DNA of 7,933 nucleotides from the NCBI GenBank assembly GCA_947085425.1, contig CAMTWK010000037.1, positions 1 through 7,933 of the forward strand. The letters are read 5' to 3'. Below the pieces are notes generated by a model. The model was not told the DNA's origin and made no database searches. It worked only from the letters and a program-made list of their open reading frames with translations. Every line of letters begins with the position of its first letter. The first letter of the stretch is position 1. Origin of the DNA: UKL13-2 sp947085425. GTDB lineage: Bacteria > Pseudomonadota > Gammaproteobacteria > Burkholderiales > Usitatibacteraceae. Made by a program: the position numbers and the translations under genes. Shown here in pieces: positions 1 to 5,050 of this stretch.

Positions 1-234
1 ATATTTCACGGGTCGGCCCGCCTTATATACGCTTTTCATTCTTGGCGACCTATAAATTCTGCGAATCCAAACTGTACTTCGTAAGGTTGATGGCCTACGC
101 ACTCGATAGCGGGCGGCTGAACAGCGCTTTTCCGCTCTCTTCCCTCGTAATATCTTGATATTACTCGGTCAGTCGAGCAAAAAATCACTCGCCCATCCAC
201 ACACTATCGAGTGCGTCCCCGTGAAATATGCAGG
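1..234 (-). mobile_element. MITE-like element, copy 1 (left edge cut by window)
   Basis: This is a non-coding element present again in inverted orientation at 3039-3276. The two copies differ by about eight substitutions and one A/T-run indel, so they are about 96 % identical. The right terminus at 217-234 reads CCCCGTGAAATATGCAGG and is the inverse of the left terminus, of which only ATATTTCACGGG remains at position 1; about five bases lie outside the window. The flank at 235-238 is TTAG, which fits the YTAR target duplication known for the IS5 group. Inside is a perfect 18-base palindrome with a 2-base centre (147-164) and a 13-bp perfect inverted repeat (97-109 with 204-216), so most of the element can fold as one nested structure. 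It contains no credible gene; open frames across it are incidental. It ends 13 bp from the crcB stop codon. Confidence 0.85.
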
Positions 235-247
235 TTAGATTGGTTTG

Positions 248-640
248 TTAAGTCCGGGGGAAAGCACGCACCAAGATGATTCCCACTACCGTCAGAATCA
301 ACGAAGTGAACAAATGGCCACCGCCGACCACCAGCGCCCACGCAACGTTTCCGCGTTCAATCAGGGTCACAACTTCGGCTGAGAAAGTAGAAAATATCGT
401 CAGGCCGCCGAGTAACCCGGTGATCACAAACATCCGCCAAACTGGCGACCACTCCGGATACCGGCCGATATAGGCCAGCGCCATGCCAACCAACAATCCG
501 CCAATCACATTCGCCGCAAACGTGCCGAGCGGGAAATTTGGGTGCCGGTGATTGAGCCAGATGGTCAAGCCCAGACGTGACCACGCACCCAGTGCGGCAC
601 CAACGCCAACCGCCACAAAACCAGCCAGCGAAACATTCAT
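248..640 (-). CDS. crcB: CrcB/Fluc fluoride ion channel
   Basis: This is an inner-membrane fluoride-specific channel of the CrcB (Fluc) family. Such proteins work as antiparallel dimers and let F- leave the cytoplasm. The 130-residue product has the family's four hydrophobic helices and its signature motifs: GAALGAWSR near residues 15-22, FPLGTFAANVIGG around 37-48 with the conserved Asn44, and GLLGGLTIFSTF at 75-86. The last motif holds the central-sodium segment and the two 'Phe box' phenylalanines (83 and 86). The length matches the usual 120-130 residues. The frame stays open to an ATG at 691, but the ATG at 640 is preferred: it has an AGAGG ribosome site five bases upstream and gives the normal CrcB N-terminus. 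The gene is divergent from the ETF-QO gene, and its stop codon lies beside a MITE. A single gene implies a homodimer. The family assignment is firm. Confidence 0.95.
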   Translation of the reverse strand: MNVSLAGFVAVGVGAALGAWSRLGLTIWLNHRHPNFPLGTFAANVIGGLLVGMALAYIGRYPEWSPVWRMFVITGLLGGLTIFSTFSAEVVTLIERGNVAWALVVGGGHLFTSLILTVVGIILVRAFPRT

Positions 641-749
641 TGCAACCTCTTTCATAGTCGTCATTGCGGCATCTATGGCCGGAAACTCCATCCGGAAACG
701 ATGCGCTCCAATATAATAACGGCAACTTTCAATGTCTCAGGAACCACAC
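641..749. promoter_or_regulatory. Divergent promoter region between crcB and ETF-QO gene
   Basis: This 109-bp region serves both genes. On the plus strand a perfect TATAAT lies at 712-717, with no good -35 hexamer 16-18 bp upstream. It would start transcription near 724. That leaves 26 bases before the ATG at 750, including its AGGA ribosome site, but only about 8 bases before the ATG at 732, which favours the later start. On the minus strand the same AT-rich block reads TATTAT (718-713) and could serve crcB. The crcB leader contains a TTTCCGG direct repeat (13-bp period) and a weak CATAG/CTATG hairpin. Assignment of the boxes is inference. Confidence 0.5.
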
Positions 750-2405
750 ATGTCCCCAACAGAACCCCGTGAAGTAATGGAATATGACATCGTGATTGTC
801 GGCGCCGGCCCGGCGGGACTCGCCGCCGCAATCCGCCTTAAACAGCAAGCCGCCGCCGCCAAGTGTGATGTGTCTGTTTGTGTGGTCGAAAAAGGCTCGG
901 AAGTTGGCGCGCATATTTTGTCCGGTGCGGTCATGGATCCACGTGCCCTCACCGAGTTGTTGCCGGATTGGAAAGATACCGGGGCACCGCTCAATCAAGC
1001 GGTAACTGAAGACCGATTTATGTTTTTGTCGGCCACCTCCGCGCAAAAGGTTCCCAGCTGGATGTTGCCGGGGTGCTTTCAAAACCACGGCTGTTACGTG
1101 ATTTCACTCGCCAACGTATGCCGCTGGATGGGCACCAAGGCGGAAGAGCTGGGTGTGGAAATCTACCCGGGTTTTGCCGCCGCCGAAGTGTTGTTTGCTG
1201 ACAGCGGTGCCGTTAAAGGCATAGCCACCGGCGACATGGGTATTGGCAAAAATGGCGAAGCCACCGATCGTTTTCAACGTGGCATGGAACTGCACGCAAA
1301 ATACACGCTGTTTGGCGAAGGCTGCCGCGGTAATTTAGGCCAACAATTACAAACACACTACGCGCTGAGTGAAGGCCGTGACCCACAAGTTTACGGCCTC
1401 GGCCTGAAAGAATTATGGGAAGTCGCACCGGAACAACACGTGCCCGGTCTGGTGGTGCACACGGCCGGCTGGCCCCTCAATACCGACACCTATGGTGGCT
1501 CGTATTTGTATCACATGGAAAACAATCTGGTGGCGGTGGGTTTTGTGGTCGGACTGGCTTACACCAATCCATATTTGTCGCCGTTCGAAGAATTTCAACG
1601 CTATAAAACCCACCCCGCCATTCGCGGTTTTTTTGCCGGCGGCAAACGTATTGCCTACGGTGCCCGCGCCATTGCGGCGGGTGGCCTGCAATCGCTGCCA
1701 AAACTTGTTTTTCCGGGTGGCGCACTCATTGGTGACAACGCCGGGTTTTTAAACGCGGCCCGCATCAAGGGCAGCCATGCCGCTATCAAATCAGGCATGT
1801 TGGCGGCGGACGCCGCCTTCGACGCCTTGCAAGCCGGGCGCGCCGCAGACGTGTTGACGGCCTATCCTGATCGATTTGAATCGAGCTGGTTGCATGACGA
1901 ATTACACCGCGCACGTAATTTCAAACCGTTTATGGCAAAAGGCTTGGTGACCGGCACACTCATGGTCGGTGTGGATCAAGTGTTATTCCGTGGCAAGGCA
2001 CCGTGGACCTTGCACCACCAACACGCCGACCACGAAACACTCATGAATGCAGCCGACGCGCCACCCATCACCTACCCCAAGCCGGACAACGTGCTGACAT
2101 TTGACCGCCTCTCATCCGTGTTTATTTCCAGCACCAACCACGAGGAAGATCAGCCGGCCCATTTAACGTTAAAGGACGCCAGTGTGCCGGTCGCCATCAA
2201 TTTGGCGCGCTTTGATGGTCCTGAATCGCGTTATTGCCCCGCCGGTGTGTATGAGTTTGTTGATCACACGGATGGTGGCAAACGATTGCAAATCAACGCG
2301 CAAAATTGTGTGCACTGCAAAACCTGTGACATCAAGGACCCGACGCAAAATATTGTCTGGGTCACACCAGAAGGTGGTGGCGGCCCGAACTATCCAAACA
2401 TGTAA
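750..2405 (+). CDS. Electron transfer flavoprotein-ubiquinone oxidoreductase (ETF-QO)
   Basis: This is a monotopic membrane FAD/4Fe-4S enzyme that passes electrons from reduced ETF to ubiquinone. It links acyl-CoA and other flavin dehydrogenases to the respiratory chain. With the ATG at 750 the protein has 551 residues, normal for bacterial ETF-QO. The N-terminal FAD Rossmann motif GAGPAG is at residues 18-23. The family block YLYHMENNLVAVGFVVGL and the following NPYLSPFEEFQRYKTHP lie mid-protein. GGLQSLPK, GDNAGFLNAARIKGSHAAIKSGM and the C-terminal cluster domain follow. The four cluster cysteines are C496 (YCPAGVYEF) and C520, C523 and C526 (NCVHCKTCDIKDP), spaced as in the mitochondrial enzyme. 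An upstream ATG at 732 adds six residues, but only the 750 start has a ribosome site (AGGA, seven bases before). The partner genes etfA and etfB are not in the window. The identification is very secure. Confidence 0.97.
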   Translation: MSPTEPREVMEYDIVIVGAGPAGLAAAIRLKQQAAAAKCDVSVCVVEKGSEVGAHILSGAVMDPRALTELLPDWKDTGAPLNQAVTEDRFMFLSATSAQKVPSWMLPGCFQNHGCYVISLANVCRWMGTKAEELGVEIYPGFAAAEVLFADSGAVKGIATGDMGIGKNGEATDRFQRGMELHAKYTLFGEGCRGNLGQQLQTHYALSEGRDPQVYGLGLKELWEVAPEQHVPGLVVHTAGWPLNTDTYGGSYLYHMENNLVAVGFVVGLAYTNPYLSPFEEFQRYKTHPAIRGFFAGGKRIAYGARAIAAGGLQSLPKLVFPGGALIGDNAGFLNAARIKGSHAAIKSGMLAADAAFDALQAGRAADVLTAYPDRFESSWLHDELHRARNFKPFMAKGLVTGTLMVGVDQVLFRGKAPWTLHHQHADHETLMNAADAPPITYPKPDNVLTFDRLSSVFISSTNHEEDQPAHLTLKDASVPVAINLARFDGPESRYCPAGVYEFVDHTDGGKRLQINAQNCVHCKTCDIKDPTQNIVWVTPEGGGGPNYPNM

Positions 2406-2425
2406 TTTTGTCGGCGCTGCACCAT

Positions 2426-2442
2426 CCACATTCGCCATGTGG
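2426..2442 (+). other. Small hairpin downstream of ETF-QO gene
   Basis: CCACAT (2426-2431) and ATGTGG (2437-2442) form a perfect 6-bp stem with a 5-base loop, followed directly by the self-complementary GGCCGGCC at 2442-2449. It lies 20 bp after the ETF-QO stop codon. There is no T-run, so an intrinsic terminator is doubtful. It could be an mRNA 3'-end structure or chance. The remaining bases to the CBS gene show no convincing promoter, so read-through from the ETF-QO gene is possible. Confidence 0.25.
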
Positions 2443-2535
2443 GCCGGCCGCCAACCTTCGATATCCTTTCCACGGCCAGCCGAATGGGGTAAGCTATCCA
2501 TTCACGCATCGACCAGAAAATAGGAGGATTTCGCG

Positions 2536-2967
2536 ATGAAGCCCGTATCCGAACTGCTTAGAAAGCGTCCCCAACCCGTCATTCATAGTGTGGCGCCAAA
2601 CGATACCGTTATTTCCGCGATCCAATTGTTGGCCAGCAAGGGCATCGGTGCCGTGGTGGTGATGGACGGCGGCAAGCTGGTGGGTATTTTTTCCGAACGG
2701 GACTACACCAGAAAAATTGCTCTGGCCGGAAAAAGCTCACGCGAAACCAAGGTCTCTGAAATCATGACCTCCCCGGTCATTTCAGTTTCATCTTCCCACC
2801 GCACCCATGACTGCATGATCTTGATGCGGGAAAAAGGCTTTCGTCACTTGCCGGTCATGGATGGCGACAAAGTGGTCGCCATGATCTCGATTCGCGATTT
2901 GATGAACGACATCATTGAGGAACATGAATTCACCATCGCGCAGCTTGAGACTTACATTAACTCCTGA
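2536..2967 (+). CDS. Two-CBS-domain protein
   Basis: This is a small soluble protein of 143 residues made of a tandem pair of CBS domains and nothing else. CBS1 spans about residues 8-60 (GIGAVVVMDGGKLVGIFSERDY) and CBS2 about 75-130 (GFRHLPVMDGDKVVAMISIRDL). Each carries an S-x-x-D motif, S53/D56 and S118/D121, which in many CBS pairs contacts the ribose of a bound adenine nucleotide. Stand-alone CBS pairs usually act as energy- or nucleotide-sensing regulators, but the partner cannot be told from sequence. A strong ribosome site, AGGAGG at 2522-2527, lies eight bases before the ATG and fixes the start. The gene follows the ETF-QO gene after 130 bp and may be co-transcribed with it. Its stop codon is about 70 bp before the second MITE. 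The domain call is firm; the specific role is unknown. Confidence 0.93.
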   Translation: MKPVSELLRKRPQPVIHSVAPNDTVISAIQLLASKGIGAVVVMDGGKLVGIFSERDYTRKIALAGKSSRETKVSEIMTSPVISVSSSHRTHDCMILMREKGFRHLPVMDGDKVVAMISIRDLMNDIIEEHEFTIAQLETYINS

Positions 2968-3038
2968 CCTATTTCATCATCTGACAACACCCGACAACGT
3001 CCGACACACTTGGCCAACAGCCCATCCGCCGGGTCTAG

Positions 3039-3276
3039 CCTGCATATTTCACGGGGACGCACTCGAGAGTGTGTGGATAAGCGAGTGATTTTTGCTCGAC
3101 TGACCGAGTAATATCGAGATATTACGAGGGAAGAGAGCGGAAAAGCGCTGCTCAGCCGCCCGCTATCGAGTACGTAGGCCATCAACCTTACGAAGTACAG
3201 TTTGGATTTGCAGAATTTATAGGTCGCCAAGAATGAAAAGCCTATATAAGGCGGGCCGACCCGTGAAATATGCAGG
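3039..3276 (+). mobile_element. MITE-like element, copy 2 (complete)
   Basis: This is a complete 238-bp non-coding element, the inverted partner of the copy at 1-234. Its left end CCTGCATATTTCACGGG and right end CCCGTGAAATATGCAGG are perfect inverted repeats. The match extends outward through CTAG on both sides (3035-3038 and 3277-3280) and two more bases, so 23 bp at each end (3033-3055 and 3260-3282) are complementary. The CTAG pair fits a 4-bp YTAR target duplication; copy 1 has TTAG instead, which shows this tetranucleotide belongs to the target and not the element. The internal 18-base palindrome is kept at 3108-3125. The 13-bp inner inverted repeat that is perfect in copy 1 has two mismatches here. 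No transposase is encoded, so mobility would need one supplied in trans. Confidence 0.9.
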
Positions 3277-3279
3277 CTA

Positions 3280-3336
3280 GACTTGATCGAAAAAACCAAC
3301 GCGGACTGGAACGACCTGTTTGATCAGATTGTGTAA
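3280..3336 (+). pseudogene. Possible stranded 3' end of a disrupted gene
   Basis: Right after the second MITE, a plus-strand frame reads DLIEKTNADWNDLFDQIV and then TAA (3334-3336). The composition looks like a genuine protein C-terminus, not random translation. The frame closes upstream with a TAA inside the MITE (3247-3249), and no start or ribosome site is present. It may be the tail of a gene interrupted when the MITE inserted, or chance. The sequence left of the MITE (2968-3032) does not obviously continue it. The protein family is not recognised. The bases that follow, to 3434, hold only a TGGAC triplet tandem (3337-3351) and nothing else I can name. Confidence 0.25.
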
Positions 3337-3434
3337 TGGACTGGACTGGACCCCAGCCCCCACACCATCCGACTAATCGGTTCTGAAAAATAGACGAGTC
3401 CGCACGAGTTAACCAGCTCGCTGCACCTACAAAA

Positions 3435-3785
3435 CTACCACAGCACAATGCCAAAACGTTTCACGACTGCCGCAAACACCACAAAACACACCAGCGTGAT
3501 CGCAACTGACGCGGCCAACGTCCACCAGAAACCAATACGCGGCAACAACAAACCAAACAGCAAAAACATTGGCAGGGTGGGCAATACGTACCAAAACGTA
3601 TACCAGGCGTGATTGGCAATTTTTTCAGTCGGCTGTGATTCGACATACAACCAAACCAGCGTGAGCACCGTGACCAATGGCAGCGCGGCGATCAAACCGC
3701 CGAGACGGTCACTGCGTTTGGCGATTTCTGAAATGAGCACCACCAAACCGGCGGTGATCAAATATTTGGTAACGATCCAGGCCAT
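3435..3785 (-). CDS. DUF3147 family integral membrane protein
   Basis: This is a small integral membrane protein of 116 residues with about four hydrophobic helices (residues 4-20, 31-49, 62-81 and 86-108). The N-terminal part, VLISEIAKRSDRLGGLIAALPLVTVLTLVWLYVES, is the hallmark of the DUF3147 family: Ser-Glu-x-x-Lys-Arg-Ser, then a Gly/Ala-rich helix start and WLY. No function is known for the family. The frame extends upstream to 3893, but the ATG at 3785 is chosen because GGAGG sits six bases before it and the protein then begins as the family does. It is the last of four same-strand genes, 46 bp after the HEPN-like gene. Whether it belongs functionally with the MNT/HEPN pair is unknown. 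Confidence 0.85.
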   Translation of the reverse strand: MAWIVTKYLITAGLVVLISEIAKRSDRLGGLIAALPLVTVLTLVWLYVESQPTEKIANHAWYTFWYVLPTLPMFLLFGLLLPRIGFWWTLAASVAITLVCFVVFAAVVKRFGIVLW

Positions 3786-3831
3786 GCGATACCTCCAATA
3801 AACACCATAGAGTTTGAAACGAAATTGCAGC

Positions 3832-4263
3832 TTATTCTCGTTCGCCAATCGGTGGTAATTCAGCGACGACAACCGAAACGGTATCAGAGGCACGCATTAA
3901 ATCTGTGAGGATGCGTTCATCAAGATTGAGCGTACCCTCGTACTCAGCCAGATTGCGAATTTCGTGACATTTGGCGAACACCCGCCACACCTCCGGGCCG
4001 AGGCCGAGTGTGTGTGGCAGCAGCTGAAAAACGATATAACGATTGCTGGATCGATAACCATGCCAGCGCAATGCGGCTAAACACAAGGCATGCACGCCGT
4101 TGTAGGCGAGATCAAATTGACTCTCTAACGACAGGCCGGCAATTTGTGCGTCGGCAAGTCGCAGTTGGCCTGAGCGCACCAAGCTGGTGAATTCCATTTC
4201 GTTCGGGGGCCCCACCTTGAGTGGTTTGCCGACACCAACAAGATTGTCAAACGCCGAGGTCAT
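3832..4263 (-). CDS. HEPN-like protein, partner of an MNT nucleotidyltransferase
   Basis: This is a predicted all-helical protein of 143 residues. Its start overlaps the end of the nucleotidyltransferase gene by 17 bp, suggesting translational coupling. The middle, FDLAYNGVHALCLAALRWHGYRSSNRYIVFQLLPHTLGL, resembles the helical core of HEPN proteins found beside minimal nucleotidyltransferases. The segment RVFAKCHEIRNLAEYEG (94-110) covers the place of the HEPN active site. The canonical R-N-x(3)-H is not present: R103-N104 are followed by E107-Y108. An R-x5-H (R94...H100) lies just before and formally meets R-x(4-6)-H. By established knowledge, HEPN/MNT pairs often act as toxin and antitoxin, the MNT adenylylating the HEPN ribonuclease, but many pairs are uncharacterised. 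Family placement is from recognition of the pair. RNase activity is not assured. Confidence 0.75.
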   Translation of the reverse strand: MTSAFDNLVGVGKPLKVGPPNEMEFTSLVRSGQLRLADAQIAGLSLESQFDLAYNGVHALCLAALRWHGYRSSNRYIVFQLLPHTLGLGPEVWRVFAKCHEIRNLAEYEGTLNLDERILTDLMRASDTVSVVVAELPPIGERE

Positions 4264-4996
4264 GTTCGCTGCCGATCAGCCAGATTTTGGGTTGCGTCAT
4301 CACCCGCTGAATAAAGGCATTGGCAGTATTGAGGCGTTTGGCAAATTCTTTTTCCGAAAGCACGGTTGGGTTGACGGCACGACCCAACGTAATGGTGATG
4401 GGCTCCAAAGCAGCAAACAGATCGGCATAGGCGAGGTCATCACTGACGACCATGACGTCGATATCGCTGGCGGTGGAATCTTGACTGTTGGCGATCGAGC
4501 CATATACAAAGGCCGCGCGAATTTGTGATGCCAGCGGCAGCAAAGCCATGCGCAGTGGCTCGGCTAGGCCGACGGTTTTTTGGACGATGCCCAATAACTC
4601 AGAAAAAATGGGTGATGCCGCGTTGGCTTGATAGTGTTTTTGATTGCCAATCCAGTGGGCGGTGACCAAGCCGGACGCTTCCAAACGAGCCAACTCCCGC
4701 TGCGTTGCGCCGGAGCCGGAGCCGGTCAGGTTGATTATTTCGTTGGCAAAAAAACTGCGATCTGTGCGACCAAAAAATAACGCCAACACCCGTTGCTGGG
4801 TGGTGGTAAAAAGCGCATCCGCCAATCCGCTGCCAGCAAACGGGGTGTTGATTGAATCGGCTCGGGAATCGACCCGATAGGCGGCGCTGGATTCGCGCAG
4901 CATCACTTTTTTTGCGGTCACCTTGGAGGCAGCGGTCGCCGCTGGCTTCGGCTTGCGAGCAGGTTTTACGACAGCAGGTTTTTTGGTTATACCCAT
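4247..4996 (-). CDS. Winged-helix/minimal nucleotidyltransferase (MNT) protein
   Basis: This is a two-domain protein: a MarR/ArsR-like winged helix (LFTTTQQRVLALFFGRTDRS... QRELARLEASGLV... QKHYQAN) followed by a Pol-beta-type minimal nucleotidyltransferase. The catalytic motif is AFVYGSIANSQDSTASDIDVMVV, that is Gly-Ser then Asp-x-Asp, the metal-binding pair. The later VNPTVLSEKEF and FIQRVMTQPKIWLIG blocks are typical of this MNT family. In the standard MNT/HEPN scheme the nucleotidyltransferase is the antitoxin; the winged helix suggests it also represses the operon. The N-terminus is uncertain: TTG at 5032 and ATGs at 5026, 5005 and 4996 are in frame and none has a ribosome site. The 4996 start, giving 249 residues, is chosen because it lies at the predicted transcription start. 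The first 35 or so residues form an unusual Lys/Pro/Ala-rich basic tail. Confidence 0.85.
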   Translation of the reverse strand: MGITKKPAVVKPARKPKPAATAASKVTAKKVMLRESSAAYRVDSRADSINTPFAGSGLADALFTTTQQRVLALFFGRTDRSFFANEIINLTGSGSGATQRELARLEASGLVTAHWIGNQKHYQANAASPIFSELLGIVQKTVGLAEPLRMALLPLASQIRAAFVYGSIANSQDSTASDIDVMVVSDDLAYADLFAALEPITITLGRAVNPTVLSEKEFAKRLNTANAFIQRVMTQPKIWLIGSEHDLGV

Positions 4997-5032
4997 ATTA
5001 GGCATTGTCGTACCCAATATGGGCATTGTCAA
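4989..5032 (-). promoter_or_regulatory. Predicted promoter and tandem operator of the MNT/HEPN pair
   Basis: On the minus strand a perfect -35 box, TTGACA (5032-5027), is followed after 17 bp by GACAAT (5009-5004), four of six matches to the -10 consensus. Predicted initiation is at about 4997, next to the ATG at 4996. Two 21-bp direct repeats lie head to tail at 5030-5010 and 5009-4989, 16 of 21 bases identical, each beginning GACAATGCC and ending GGGTA plus one base. Each unit is an imperfect palindrome with half-sites like TRCCCA (TGCCCA-TAT-TGGGTA in the first). The 21-bp period would put both on one DNA face, across the promoter. This suits binding by the encoded winged-helix protein. 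It is inference from pattern. Confidence 0.5.
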
Positions 5033-5050
5033 GCGATTGTTTTAGTCGAA

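Noticed and set aside
641..700. A fluoride riboswitch in the crcB leader: minus-strand CCGG-ATGGAGTTT-CCGG looks like the first hairpin of the crcB motif, followed by AATGACGACTATG.
   Set aside because: The loop's GGAG has no CTCC-type pseudoknot partner downstream, the conserved AAC segment is absent, and the following bases prefer a different weak hairpin (CATAG/CTATG). The resemblance is limited to one loop.
732..749. The ATG at 732 as the start of ETF-QO.
   Set aside because: It has no ribosome site and would sit about 8 bases from the predicted transcription start. The ATG at 750 has AGGA at proper distance. The protein difference is six non-conserved residues.
2426..2449. An intrinsic terminator after the ETF-QO gene.
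   Set aside because: The stem is only 6 bp and no U-tract follows, so it is listed as a hairpin only.
1..3282. A CRISPR array or integron-like structure from the repeated sequence.
   Set aside because: There are only two copies, inverted, long, and with terminal inverted repeats and target-type flanks; no short regular repeats with spacers are present.
2952..3299. A 115-codon minus-strand frame covering MITE copy 2 (and the overlapping one at 3242-3454).
   Set aside because: It lies across the element's termini and inverted repeats, has no ribosome site, and its product resembles no family. The element's second copy carries indel differences inconsistent with coding.
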